The notes beneath the pieces are model-generated. The model searched no databases. It worked only from the letters and a program-made list of their open reading frames with translations, and was not told where the DNA came from. Position numbers and translations under genes: made by a program. Source: Phocoena phocoena (taxonomy: Eukaryota; Chordata; Mammalia; Artiodactyla; Phocoenidae). Taken from it: DNA of 64,000 bases. Location: the NCBI RefSeq assembly GCF_963924675.1, contig NC_089224.1, positions 68,061,464 to 68,125,463 on the forward strand, read 5' to 3'. This document shows, one piece after another, positions 24,605 through 35,949 of this stretch; within the stretch, counting starts at the first letter, position 1, and each line of letters opens with the position of its first letter.

Positions 24605-24811
24605 TTTGTTTTTTTTTTGCGGTACGCGGGCCACTCACTGTTGTGGCCTCTTCCGTTGCGGAGCACAGGCTCCAGACACGCAGGCTCAGCGGCCATGGTT
24701 CATGGGTCCAGCCGCCCCACGTCACATGGGATCTTCTTGGACCGGGGCATGAACCCATGTCCCCTGCATTGGCAGGCGGACTCTCAACCACTGCACCACC
24801 AGGGAAGCCCT
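24605..24811 (-). mobile_element. CHR-type SINE, ~205-bp form, no visible TSD, at an L1-L1 breakpoint
   Basis: This is an ordinary SINE body, but the flanks (tttgcatttg on the left, tgcccatttttt on the right) do not repeat. The left flank is L1 endonuclease region, the right flank is ORF2 C-terminal region, so the two sides are not contiguous L1 sequence. Confidence 0.85.
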
Positions 24812-25590
24812 GCCCATTTTTTAATCAGATTTTTTTTTTTTTTTTTTTTGCCTTTGGGGTATATGAGTTCTTTGTATATTTGAGTTATTAACCCCTTAAC
24901 AGATACATGATTTGCAAATATTTTCTCTCATTCTGTAGGTTGCCTTTTCATTTTGTTGGCCTTTTCCTTTGCTGTGAAGAAGCTTTTTAGTATGTTATAG
25001 TCCCACTTGTTTATTTTTTTTTTGACTTTATTTCCAAAATGATTTCCAGAAAATTGCCAAGACTGATGTCAAGAGCTTACTGCCAGTTTTCTTCTAGGAG
25101 TTTTATGGCTTTAGGTCTTACATTCAAGTCTGTAACCCATTTTGAGTTAATTTTTTTGTATGGTGTAAGATAGTGGTCTAGTTCCATTCTTTTGCATGTG
25201 GCTGTCCAGTTTTTCCAATACCATTTATAGAAGAGACTGTTCTTTCCTTATTGTATATTCTTGGCTCCTTTTTATAAATTAATTGACCATATATGAATGG
25301 GTTTATTTCTGGGCTCTCTATTCTGTTCCATCAATCTATGTGTCTATTTTTATGCCAGTACCACTGTTTTGATTACTGTGGCTTTGTAACATAGTTTGAA
25401 ATCAGGAAGTGTGCTGCCGCTACCTTTTTTCTTCTTTCTCAGGACTGCTTTGCTATTTGGGGCCTTTTGTGGTTCCATACAAATTTAGGATTGTTTTATT
25501 TCTGTGAAAAATGCCACTGAAATTTTGATAAGGACTGAATTGAATCTGTAGATTGCTTTTGGTAGTATGGCCTTTTAAACAATATTATAT
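24812..25590 (-). mobile_element. L1 copy 3, - strand half (ORF2 C-terminal region)
   Basis: This is reverse-complement ORF2 from tgcccattttttaatcagat to gtagattgcttttggtagta. Its 3' UTR and tail are missing at the left. It switches strand at about 25590-25605 (see the + strand half). Confidence 0.8.
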
Positions 25591-25766
25591 GGGTACATGT
25601 GGAATATTCCAACCAAAAGCAACAAAATACGCACACTTCTCAAGTGTCCACGGAGCATTCTCCAGGATATATTTTATGTTAACCCACAAAACAGTTCTGA
25701 GAGGGAAGTTCCTAGCAGTAAATTCTTACGTCAAGAAACAAAAAAAATCTTAAACAACTTAACTTT

Positions 25767-26163
25767 ATTTATTTATTTTTACATCTTTATTGGAGTATAA
25801 TTGCTTTACAATGGTGTGTTAGTTTCTGCTTTGTAACAAAGTGAATCAGTTATACATATACATATGTTCCCATATCTCTTCCCTGTTGCGTCGTCTCCTT
25901 CCCTCCTACCCTCCCTATCCCACCCCTCCAGGCGGTCACAAAGCACAGAGCTGATCTCCCTGTGCTATGCGGCTGCTTCCCACTAGCTATCTACCTTACA
26001 TTTGGTAGTGTATATATGTCCATGCCTCTCTCTTGCTTTGTCCCAGCTTACCCTTCCCCCTCCCCATATCCTCAAGTCCATTCTCTCGTAGGTCTGTGTC
26101 TTTATTCCTGTCTTACCCCTAGGTTCTTCATGACATTTTTTTTTCTTAAATTCCATATATATG
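25767..26163 (-). mobile_element. Truncated L1 3'-UTR insertion (397 bp)
   Basis: This is cetartiodactyl-type L1 3' UTR in reverse, from catctttattggagtataat to aaattccatatatatg. The 17-bp TSD ttaaacaac(t/c)taacttt is at 25750-25766 and 26164-26180. Confidence 0.9.
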
Positions 26164-26650
26164 TTAAACAACCTAACTTTGTTCCTAAAGGAACTAGAAA
26201 AATAGATAAAGTCCAAAGTTAGAAGAAGGAAGGAAATAACAGAGTTCAGATTGGAAATAATTGAAATAGGAACTGAAAAGACAACAGGCAAGATCAATGA
26301 ATCTCAGAACTGGTTATTTGTAAAGATAAACAAAATTGTCAGACCTTTAGCTAGAATCACCAAGAAAAAAGAGAACTCAAATAAATCAAATCAGAAATGA
26401 AAGAGGAGACTTGCAACAGATACCACAGAAATACAAAGGATTTTAAGAGACTTCGATGGACAATTGTATGCCAACACGTTTGACAACCTATAAGAAATGG
26501 GTAAATTCCTAGAAACATACACCCTACAAAGATTGAATCATGAAGAAGTAAAAATCTGAAAGTTCACTTACCAGTAAGGAGATTGAATTAGAAATCAAAA
26601 ATCTCCCAACAAACAAAAATCCAGGACCAGACAGCATTCAAAGAAGAACT

Positions 26651-26723
26651 AATACCAATCCTTCTCAAACTCTTCCAAAAAAAAAAAAAAAAAAAACGAA
26701 TACCAATCCTTCTCAGACTCTTC
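26651..26723 (+). repeat. 48-bp tandem duplication around an A-run in L1
   Basis: A 25-base segment (aataccaatccttctcaaac...) at 26651-26675 recurs at 26699-26723 with one mismatch, separated by c(A)20cg. L1 has an A-run here natively, so slippage or tandem duplication is the simplest explanation. Confidence 0.85.
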
Positions 26724-27532
26724 AAGAGGAGGGAATGCTTCCAAACTCATTTTATGAGGCCAGCATTACTCTGCTACCAAACCAGACAGGGATACCACAA
26801 GAAAAGAAAATTACAGGCCATTATCCCTGATGAACATAGATGCAAAAGTCCTCAACAAAATATTGGTAAACTGAATTCAACAATACATCAAAAGGACCAT
26901 TCACCATGATCAAGTGGGGTTTATTCCAGGCATGCAAGAATGGTTCAATTTCCTCAAATCAATCAATATGATACAACACATTAATAAAATGAAGGATAAA
27001 AATCATATGACCATCTCAATAGATGCAGAAAAAGCATTTCACACAATGATATGATAAAAACTCTTAACAAAGTGGGTATAGAGGGAAAGTTTCTCAACAT
27101 AATAAAGGCCATATATGATAAATCCACAGCTAACGTTATACTCAGTGGTGAAAACTGAAAGCTTTCCCTCTAAGATCAGGATCAATACAAGGATGCCCAC
27201 TGTTGCCACTTTTATTCAACATAGTGTTGGAAGTCCTAGCCAGAGCAATCAGATAAGGAAAAGAAATAAAAGGAATCCAAATTGAAAAAGAAGAAGTAAA
27301 ACTGTTAATATTTACAGATGACATTCCTTAAAAGCTTTAAGAATCTACTATTATTCTGAGCTGTACACTGTTCTCTAGAAATGCTATGTAATTAATCTAA
27401 ATAACATATGAGAGTAATATCTGAGGTTGAGGCTTATCAGCTATACACTTAGCCACACACTCCCTTATTTCATTAAATAAACCTTAGATAATGAGTAAAA
27501 AATTAAGATTTTCTTTTCTTTTCTACTTTCAG

Positions 27533-27643
27533 TGTTAAATGTTCACAAAAGACAGTGAAGGATTCTTATCACATAATGTGTAGACCATGTGCCTGTGATC
27601 TTGAAGTTTGTGCCAAATGTGGAAAGAGAGAAGATGTTATTCC
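27533..27643 (+). CDS. C9orf85: C9orf85 homolog, penultimate coding exon
   Basis: This is an internal coding exon of the small conserved eukaryotic protein C9orf85 (DUF2039 family), whose biochemical role is not established. A pyrimidine-rich tract ending in cag precedes the exon and GTGAGT follows it. Read with one leading base, it encodes VKCSQKTVKDSYHIMCRP and then CACDLEVCAKCGKRED, ending in a split proline codon (CC|G) completed by the next exon. The spaced Cys pairs (CRPC and CAKC, plus KC upstream) look like zinc-ribbon ligands; zinc binding is inferred. The reading frame is open with no damage, and the splice phase matches the exon at 28134. The upstream exons carrying the start codon are not in the window, so this is a partial gene. 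Identification comes from recognising the protein, not from a search. Confidence 0.9.
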
Positions 27644-28133
27644 GTGAGTATTTCTTTTTATGTTTGGGATTTACTCTTTTAATTAATATGTGAATTTTCT
27701 TTTAAGGAAACATTCAGTTGCTCTGAGAGTCTTAAGATGCAGAATGTCACACTAATGTAGACGTTGTTCCACTCAACAGGAAGAACATCTTAATTAATTG
27801 TTAAATATTTCTATCATTATAATAAAAGTGAAACATCACTTTTAGAAAGTTAAAATATTTATGAGGTTCACACTTATTACACATTACAAAAGAATTACTT
27901 ATTATATAATTTCTTTTCTTTAATGGACATCATGTGTTAATTTCTTTGATCATACTTTATTGACAACTGTATTATAATTGGTTGGCTCTTGAGTTAAGTT
28001 AATCTTCAAGGATCTTTTCCTCTTTATTTCATTAGACTCCTATTAATCAAGAAATGTAGTGTAAAAGTCTTTTCAGTCTACACAGTTAAACAATGAAATC
28101 CTGAGAAATAAAGTTTTTTTCTTCCATCTTTAG

Positions 28134-28281
28134 GTTTAATATAGAACCAGAAAAGACAGAAAATGTTGAAAATAATCAATGTTCCAGCCACAGAAGAAGC
28201 TGCAGAAGAAATGAAGAAAGTGATGATTTAGATTTTGATATTGATTTAGATGACACAGAAGAAGACAATCAGATGGGTTGA
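28134..28281 (+). CDS. C9orf85: C9orf85 homolog, terminal coding exon with stop codon
   Basis: This is the last coding exon of the C9orf85 homolog. The acceptor is a T-rich tract ending ttag at 28133. The first base completes the proline codon split by the 490-bp intron 27644-28133 (gtgagt...ttag). It reads FNIEPEKTENVENNQCSSHR, then a basic stretch RRSCRRNEE, then a strongly acidic tail (SDDLDFDIDLDDTEEDNQMG) before TGA at 28279-28281. The basic-to-acidic tail is probably disordered and low in complexity. The frame is intact and the exon is single-copy, unlike everything around it, which supports a real gene rather than a retrocopy: the intron is present. Its function is unknown. An alternative downstream 3' exon cannot be excluded. 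Confidence 0.9.
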
Positions 28282-28850
28282 TATAACTATATTAAAAGAC
28301 AGTTTGGAAGCATGAAATTCTGAACAACTTTGAGGGTTTAAAAAAAAATACTGTGGAATACTAGTAAGGACATTGGAAAAACATAGAGAAAATACATGGA
28401 CAATATGAATTGTGTGTGATATTTGAATAGTGATAAAGCTTTCATCCAGAGTTTTCTTGTAATACATTTTTAAGTAGCATATGCTAGTATATCTGCCAAA
28501 ATGAGTATTGGAGTATCGTATTGCAGTTCATGGGAATTATTTAGAAGAATATACTATCTATTATCAAATTAAGCAAGATTCAGAATTGATGCTTATATAG
28601 AAACTATCTCATGGAAAAGTCAGATGACATTATTATGTTGCTAGCCTCAAAAATTGGTTCTCAGGAGGTACCTTTTGATAGATTGATCTCAGGTTAATGT
28701 CCCACATAACGAAAGCCCTCTTGCTTACGCTTGCTTGTTGTAAAGCAAAAAGTTTGTTTTTTAATAATAATGTTTAACAAGTATATAGCAGTTTTTCTTT
28801 GAAAATGTTTTTATGTATCTTATCACATTTTTAACTTTTTTCGCTTATGA
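28282..28850 (+). other. C9orf85: Probable 3' UTR of C9orf85 homolog
   Basis: Directly after the stop codon, AT-rich sequence runs about 570 bases before old L1 sequence begins near 28850. An ATTAAA occurs close to the stop (near 28290) and an AATAAA lies at 28934-28939 in the following L1-derived part. Neither can be proven as the used poly(A) signal. The 3' boundary is therefore uncertain and could extend into the L1. Confidence 0.45.
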
Positions 28851-29780
28851 AATTTACATACAGAAAAAAATGCATAAAATCTATATGTATAGTTTAACAC
28901 ATAAAGAAAAATCATACATTTATCACCCACGTGAATAAAATACTCCTAAACAATATAAGTTAGCTTTGTCTGATTTTTGAACATTTTTTCTATCTTTTTG
29001 TTTTGAAAAATCTCAAACCTAAAGAAAAGTAGCAGTGTAGTACAATGAACCTTTGTATGCTCTTCACTTAGATTCACAATTGTTAACATTTTGCCACATT
29101 TTCTTTATATTTGAATAGATATATGGATATATTTTTTATTTGCTGAACCATTTGAAAATAAGTGGCAGGCATTGGTTTCAAACTTTATATGAACAGACTT
29201 ATACTATGCATGTTAATTTGTATCTCTTCTTATTTCATTATTATGAAACTTGTGAAATTGATCCGTGTTGTTGCAAGAGCTCTAATTTGTTAAGATTACA
29301 TTTTTATTTTACATTTTTCCTCTCTAATACTGAGGGACATTTGAGTTATTTCAGAATTTTCCTATAACAAACAATACTAAGTGTTTCTTGGTATAAGTGT
29401 CTTATTTCTTGGTACATTTTCTGTTAGGTATGTAATAGAAGAAGTTTGAAATGTTTCCTGGTGTACTTGTCTTGTTTCTTGCTACAGTTTCTGTTAGGTG
29501 TGTCTAGCAGTGGTAGAGGGCATCAGGTATATATGCATCTTCACTATTACTATGTACTATGTAATGCTGTCTTTCCAGAAGGATTGTTATCTCCCTTCCC
29601 CATAGCAATGTATTAGAGTTCCTGTGCTCTGCATCCTTTCCAACGCTTGGTATCATCCTTTTAAATTTGTCAGATATGTGTGCAACATACGTCTTTGTCT
29701 TATTAATTTGTATTTCTCTAATTACTAATGAGCTTGAGCCCCCTTTAATGTTTATTGACCATTGGTTTTTGGGTAATAGA
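28850..29780 (-). mobile_element. Old L1 3' end (L1M type)
   Basis: The sequence resembles reverse-complement L1M 3' UTR (atttacatacagaaaaaaat, ttgctgaaccatttgaaaat) and ORF2 end. It is strongly decayed. Confidence 0.6.
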
Positions 29781-29903
29781 TGATATTAAGGAATCATTTT
29801 GCTTAGGTGTAATAATGTTATTTGAGAGATACATATTGAAATATTAAAGGGTGTATAGTCAACTTACTTTAAAATATTTTAAGCATAAAAAAGTAGAGAT
29901 ACA

Positions 29904-30120
29904 GGGCTTCCCTGGTGGCGCAGTGGTTGAGAGTCCGCCTGCCGATGCAGGGGACGCAGGTTCGTGCCCCCGTCTGGGAAGATCCCACATGCTGCGGAGC
30001 GGCTAGGCCCGTGAGCCATGGCCGCTGAGCCTGCGCGTCCGGAGCCTGTGCTCCGCAACGGGAGAGGCCACAACAGTGAGAGGCCCGCGTACCGCAAAAA
30101 ATAAATAAATAAAAATAAAT
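29904..30120 (+). mobile_element. CHR-type SINE, ~205-bp form
   Basis: It has a complete body with a (taaa)n tail. The TSD is unclear (gtagagata on the left versus gagagagata on the right). Confidence 0.9.
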
Positions 30121-30524
30121 TAATAAATGGAGAGAGATATCATGTTTATGATATAGAAACCTCTAAGTTTACAGTCTACAGAAAGTTTTTCTACCGTAAA
30201 TTTGTGTGGCTTACCTTTTTGTTTGTAAATTTGTTTTCTGAACTATGTAACCTTTGTGGTTAATGAGCCAGCTTAATTATTATTAGACCTAGCATAAATT
30301 CTTCCCCATCTGAGTGAGTTATAATTCCTCAGGTTACCTTACTAGGAGAGAAATTTAATGAAGAGCATCACCTAGTGACATGTACTAATATCTGCATTTC
30401 ATTCTTTAGTGCTAAGAGAGATTTTGTTTTTTCAACAGACTGAACTTTAATTGTTATATTTAGTTCATTTACATATCTTTAGGTCTTATCCTTTCTAATC
30501 TAAAAATTATTTTTATTGGAACTT

Positions 30525-30640
30525 GGCATGGATCTAAGTCCTGGCTCTGCCAGTTACTAGCTGTGTGACTTGGTACAAATTAATTAATATTTCTGTGCCA
30601 ACTATGAGTGCACTAAATAACTGATATTATTATTGCTACT
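30525..30640 (+). mobile_element. MIR fragment
   Basis: The MIR core is clear: tcctggctctgccagttact, then agctgtgtgacttgg. Confidence 0.65.
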
Positions 30641-30879
30641 GTGATTTTGTGTGTATATATATATTAGTAATGAGTTAGTAATTATTAACTGGAAATGAAG
30701 TAATTAGTAATTATTAGTAATGAAGATGTCAATTTGGTTGTTTGCCTATGTTCTTCAGAAGAACATATATATGTGTTTATATATGGAATGCAGAATGTTA
30801 GAAGGTGAAAAGTTCTGTGGGAAAAAAAATAAGGCATGGTAGGGTGATTGGGAGTCTAAGGGTATGGATGGGGTAGGAA

Positions 30880-31110
30880 TGAGGGTGCACAAGGGGATGG
30901 GAAGTGGTCTTTTTAAATAAGGTGCCTAGAGAGACATGTTGGGGAAGAATGTTCCAGGCAGAGGAGACAGCCACTACAAGGCCTCTAAAGCAAGACTGTG
31001 CCAGGTGTGTTCAAGGGACAGCAAGGAAGGGAGTGATTAAGTTGGAGAGTTGAAAGAGATAAGATCAGGAAGGTAATGGAAGGTCAGATGATGTGAAACC
31101 TGCTTTTAAG
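30880..31110 (+). mobile_element. Ancient interspersed repeat, L2-like
   Basis: The segment (aagaatgttccaggcagagg, gtgttcaagggacagcaagg) belongs to a mammal-wide old repeat that I recognise but cannot name with certainty. A relative lies at 56590-56965. Confidence 0.4.
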
Positions 31111-31134
31111 ATGTTTTTTGTTTATCTTTGGTTT

Positions 31135-31475
31135 TCAGCCATTTGACTGATTTCTAAGGTATGAATTTCTTATTTATGCTACTTAAGGTTTTCTGAGTTT
31201 CTCATATCTGTTGGTCAATGTCCTTGAACAGATTTGGAAAGTCGTTAGCCATTATTTCTTCAAATATGCTTTTTCCTATTCTTTCCTCTCCTTCTAGCAC
31301 TCCCATTCTATATACATAGGAGTGTGTCCCACATCTTTCTCATGCTCTGCTTTCTTTTTTCTATATGTTTTTTCCTTTTTGTGTTTGCTTGTTTGTATGT
31401 TTTCTATTGGCCTTTCTTTGCATTCATAATTCTGTCTTCTATATAAAGAGGAGTAATGTGTTCAGTATGCTTTTA
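31135..31475 (-). mobile_element. Old L1, ORF1/5' region
   Basis: This is reverse-complement L1 ORF1-region sequence (ttatttcttcaaatatgctt, tctcatgctctgctttc). It resumes at 31791-32110 after an insertion. Confidence 0.6.
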
Positions 31476-31621
31476 TTTTTTAAATTTTATTGAAGTGTAG
31501 TTGATTTACACTGTTAATTTATGCTGTACAGCAAAGTGACTCAGTTATACATATATATATTCTTTTTCATATTCTTTTCCATTATAGTTTACTACAGGAT
31601 ATTGAGTATAATTCCCTGTGA
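31476..31621 (-). mobile_element. Truncated L1 3' end, same insertion as the adjoining SINE
   Basis: Reverse-complement L1 3' end (tttattgaagtgtagttgat to attccctgtg). One TSD, agtatgctttta, at 31464-31475 and 31779-31790 brackets this L1 piece and the SINE at 31622-31778 together. Confidence 0.8.
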
Positions 31622-31778
31622 AAAGGGCGTGTATTTATTTATATATTTATATTTATTTGTTTATTTTGGCCATGAGGCTCATGGGATCCCAGTTCCCCAA
31701 CCAGTGATCAAACCTGTGCCCCCTGCTGTGGAAGCACGGAGTCTCAACCACTGGACCACCAGCCAGGCAATTCCTACT
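31622..31778 (-). mobile_element. CHR-type SINE joined to the 5' side of a truncated L1
   Basis: The reverse complement begins ggaattgcctggctggtggt and runs to an A/T-rich tail, then passes straight into the L1 3' fragment through tacacgcccttttcaca. It has no TSD of its own that I can see. Confidence 0.75.
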
Positions 31779-32454
31779 AGTATGCTTTTAAACCCATCTA
31801 ACACATTCTTAATTTCAGATACTGAATTTTGCAGTTCTAAAATGTTCATTTGATTCTTTTTTTTAAATAGATTTATCTCTGTTGAAATATTCTGTGCTAC
31901 CTATCTTGTACATTTTTTCTCTATGTTTTTAATGTATTCACTACAGTTATTTTGAAGTTCTTGTTCACTTTTGTTTGCTTTTACTAATTATTTTCTCTCT
32001 TGATTGTTGGTCACTACCCCCAGCTTTGCGTATCTAATAACCTTTATTGTATGCTAGATATTGTGGATGATACATTATAGAGACTTCCTCTGAAAAATAA
32101 ATTACTGCAGATCACTTTGATCCTGTCAAAACTTGGGTTTAGGCTTGGGGTGGTCTATTTCAGTTTCACACTTATTCCTGGCTCTTACTCCTTGAGTATT
32201 GTTTTTATTCCTAAGCATGTATTTTCTGAGGTCTTAATGCCACTGGTGTTCACCAAGGAATCTCCCCTCTGGGTAAGCCCAAACTGCAACACTGGGTGAC
32301 CTCTGAAGTCTCTGCCTACTTCTCAGCTTCACAGCAGCTGTTCTCTGCTAGGACTCCTGGAGTTGTGCCCTGCATGTATGCAGTTTAGGAGACTAAGGAG
32401 TGACCAGAGAAGTAGAAGGAGAACCAAGAAAGGGTGTCCTGAAAGGCAGCAGGC

Positions 32455-32680
32455 ACACATATTGAGTGCTTACTGTATTCTGACAGTGCTCTAAACTAAG
32501 CCCTTTACATGATAAACTCCTTGAATGTATATCATGGCCCTGCATAGTGATAACTATTATCCACATTTACAGATGAGAAACTGAGATTAAATAAATTGAC
32601 ATACATCCACAAAGTGTTTAGGTCCAGGTTTTGAACCTACATGATCATCTGATCCCAAACCCCATTCTGCCTATTAGTAT
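32455..32680 (+). mobile_element. MIR element
   Basis: Nearly full MIR: attgagtgcttactgtattc, then ttacagatgagaaactgaga. Confidence 0.75.
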
Positions 32681-33074
32681 GCTTAAGAAAAATATGTGAA
32701 TTGCTGACTGGATAACTCCACTATTTTTCATACTACTATTCCAGGGCTCTGTTGACAGTCATTTCCACTGCCACACTTTCATATTCCTTTATTTGAGAAA
32801 ATTTAGAGCTTTTCTCTCTTTTTTTCTGAAGAACTGTCCCAGGCATCACTGGAGAGAGCTTAAGTTTTTAGCCACTGCTGATATACCTGAATTCAAGTCA
32901 CTTTTTTTGTACTCTCCTCCATGATTATTGATTTCCATATATGAATCATAGTACCTGTGATCTTCCTAATTAGTGATTTCATGTTATTGTGAGACCTACT
33001 TGCATAATGGAAGGAATATAGGTGTTTGCAAACAATTCTGGATATATCTAGTAGCTGTATTGGGAAGGTAAGTT

Positions 33075-33310
33075 GTAGTGATTATCTCCTAATATGGTAA
33101 TAATTATTAGGAGAGTAAAAAGTTGTTATATGTACTTGGTGCTTATATATATTTTTTCATTGTAAAAGATAAACAGCAATATTCTTAGTGTTCTCCATTT
33201 TTCAGGTGACTTACCTAAGGCTCGAGGTTAAGTAACTTGCCAAAGTCAAAAAGATAATAAGTAAAAAACCTGAGGTTCAAACCAAGTCTATGTGGCTCCA
33301 AAGCCTATAT
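33075..33310 (+). mobile_element. MIR-like fragment
   Basis: Old MIR-type core: aggttaagtaacttgccaaa, then a diverged 3' part. Confidence 0.55.
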
Positions 33311-34311
33311 TATTTCAACCACATTTGTGCAAAATTACAAATATTGCATGTTCCTAAACGCTTTTCTTCTTAAGCGAAATGTGTAATAACATTAACCTGA
33401 ACACACCTCTATCCTTTCCTTATGTCCCTCTTTCTAGGTCTTTTCCCTCTCTCGTAACATTAGTCCTGTACTGAATGATTGCCCTGTTTAAAAGCTACAT
33501 TTTTTAAAAAATAAAAAGATTATAGATATCCTCCATATAACTTGTGGCATAGAATTTTTGTCACTCATTATTTTCAAATTTGTCAGTAATGTTACATGTT
33601 GCAAGGTCGTTTTGCACAGTTTTTACTGGCAAACTTATGGAGTCAGGGGAGTACGTTGGGATTACTTAGCTTTATGCTAATGAACTGCACAATTTCATCA
33701 ACAACTGTGGAAAAAATTATGCATCCCCAAATCTCTTAAATAAGACTAATTTTTAAGGAATTAAAGTGCCAGGCTTTCAAAAGATATCATTACATAAAAC
33801 TACACATAAGGTTACATCAGTTACTTCTATATAATCTTAAAAGTAAAAAATATTTTATAATCTTAAAAATGTTTCCTTTCAAATCAAATAGTTTGCATTA
33901 TAAAATGTATAGTTGGTACTTGATGCTAATATGGAGGGTTTTTTAAAATATATTGGATATAAAATTACAAACAGTACCTTAGTGTTCAAAAGTTGACTGA
34001 GTGATACAATATTCCATCAAAATTTGGTTTAGAAGTTTCTGTAACCTCCAGAAATATTAATTTGTAGTATATAAATTAAATATTCAATATTTAAATTATA
34101 TTATTTAAATATTTTAAAATAACTTTTTTCTATTTTCTAAGGCAAATCAAATGTCTTTGAATTGAACATAAACATTAATTTGTAATTAACATTTTGAAAT
34201 TATACATTACCCATGGATGGACCTCACAGATAATGATGAACAAAAGAATCCAAACACAAGATTATATATTTTATGATTCCATTTGTATGAAGTTCAGAAA
34301 TAATCAAAACT

Positions 34312-34464
34312 GGGAATTCCCTGGTGGTCCGGCGGTTAGGACTCAGAGCTTTCACTGCCAGGGTGCGGGTTCAATCCTTGGTTGGCGAATTAAGATGACA
34401 CAGGCTGTCCAGCGTGGCCATAAATAAAAAACCCTAAAATAACAAACAAAACCAAACAGAACAA
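34312..34464 (+). mobile_element. CHR-type SINE, short form
   Basis: It begins gggaattccctggtggtccg and has a long A/C-rich tail. The 14-bp TSD aaata(a/g)tcaaaact is at 34298-34311 and 34465-34478. Confidence 0.88.
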
Positions 34465-34739
34465 AAATAGTCAAAACTAATGATGATAGACATCAGAATA
34501 GTGGCTACCTTTGAGAGTGTGGTATTGACTAGGAAGGGACACAATGGAAACTTCTGGGGTGCTGGAATTGCCCTTATCCTGATCTAAGGATAGTTACAGA
34601 AGTATCTAAAAATATAAAATTTAACAGTTAGGATTTGTTCACTTTATTGTATCTAAATTTTATCTGAATTCAAAAGTAATTATAGTACTTAATTTAAAAA
34701 AATTAATAGATACCATTAGCAAATCCATTCCTTGAAATA

Positions 34740-34995
34740 AAGCAATGTGGATTTTGGTGTCAGGAAGAGTAGCAGGCAGAGAGACTTGGAGGCAGAAGGA
34801 TCTGTTTGAACCCTAACCCTGCTCCTTCACTAGCTTTGTGACCCTGGGCCAATTTTCTTGTGAAGTTACCTTCTGTGCACTTTACCTAGTTGTAAAATGA
34901 AGACTGATTTCTACAGTATAAGATTGCTATTAGTTTAAATACAGTATCTATAAAGCTCCTGGCCCATAGGTGCTCTATTCATAGAGCTTATAAAT
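34740..34995 (+). mobile_element. MIR element
   Basis: MIR-type sequence: cttcactagctttgtgaccc and ttgtaaaatgaagactgat. Confidence 0.7.
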
Positions 34996-35234
34996 ATTAT
35001 TTTTTAAATTTTGGCTTAGACATTTTCTTTCAAATTATCCCAAGATGCTTTGTGTGGGTGAGACATAGGTAAACTGAAAATTCTTTGGTGGGGGAGGGAA
35101 AAGAAACCTTGATACAGAATTCCTATATGCTGAAAGTAAGAGGCAAACCCTTCCATTTGTAATAAGACATGTCAGGCTTGCTATCGGCTATTTTTAGTAT
35201 TTGTGAGGGATAGGCCCTTCAATAACAACATCCA

Positions 35235-35535
35235 GGGACTTCACTGGTGGCACAGTGGTTAAGAGATCACCTGCCAATGCAGGGGACACGGCTTCAAGCC
35301 CTGGTCTGGGAAGATCCCACATGCCTCGGGGCAACTAAGCCCGCGAGCCACAACTACTGAGCCCGCGTGCCTGGATGGAGCCCGAGCTCCGCAACAAGAG
35401 AAGCCACCGCAATGAGAAGCCCGTGCACTGCAACGAAACGTAGCCCCTGCTCGCTGCAACTAGACAAAGCCCGCACGCAGCTACAAAGGCCCAACGCAGC
35501 CGTAAATAAATAAATAAATTTATTTAAAAAAAAAT
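35235..35535 (+). mobile_element. CHR-type SINE, long form
   Basis: Long form with (aaat)n tail. The TSD aacatcca is at 35227-35234 and 35536-35543. Confidence 0.9.
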
Positions 35536-35949
35536 AACATCCATAAATTTGTGAGTACAATAGTGAGCTTTAGAAAAAATATTTCTGACAGTAACAACTT
35601 TATAAACTGCCCTTCATTTCTTTGTTAAAACTAAGTAATACCATATTGCCAACTGTAATTAATATCACACAGACACAGGAACTGAGAAACTTTAGTAAAT
35701 CAAATGATCAAAAAATTTATATTTTTAAAATTAGCTAATGAATTAAAAATACAAAATAAATTAGAAAAGCATATTCCGTTACACTGAACTTTTATTTAAA
35801 TTATAAGCTTGCATATTTAAATTACAAACAACATTATTTGTGTAGTTGTTTGTAATTGTTATTGTTTATTCTATTTTTTATTTTCACTTATTTAATCTAG
35901 TCACAATTTATTTGTGGGGTATATTTTCTTTAATCTGTAAAAGTTATTT

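Larger units (their letters stand above)
25600..27335 (+). mobile_element. L1 copy 3, inverted + strand half (endonuclease to RT)
   Basis: From caaaatacgcacacttctca to the RT catalytic region near 27320 (ttacagatgac) the L1 reads on the + strand: endonuclease (SSVHGAFSR), linker, and RT. It is split by an L1 3'-UTR insertion at 25767-26163. The head-to-head halves suggest twin priming with loss of the bases between the two segments. It contains many stops. Confidence 0.8.
1..27532 (+). other. C9orf85: Presumed C9orf85 intron (all sequence upstream of the first visible exon)
   Basis: No other exon of this or another host gene was recognised here. All longer open frames are SINE or L1 derived, or short chance frames. 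The visible exon begins in mid-protein, so the preceding exons must lie to the left of the window and this stretch is intronic by inference. Parts without recognisable repeats are 1-720, 924-2900, 3430-4260, 6610-7425, 8740-9350, 10905-11860, 12050-12660, 13255-13960, 14100-15160 and 15335-15880. I see nothing codable in them. Confidence 0.6.
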
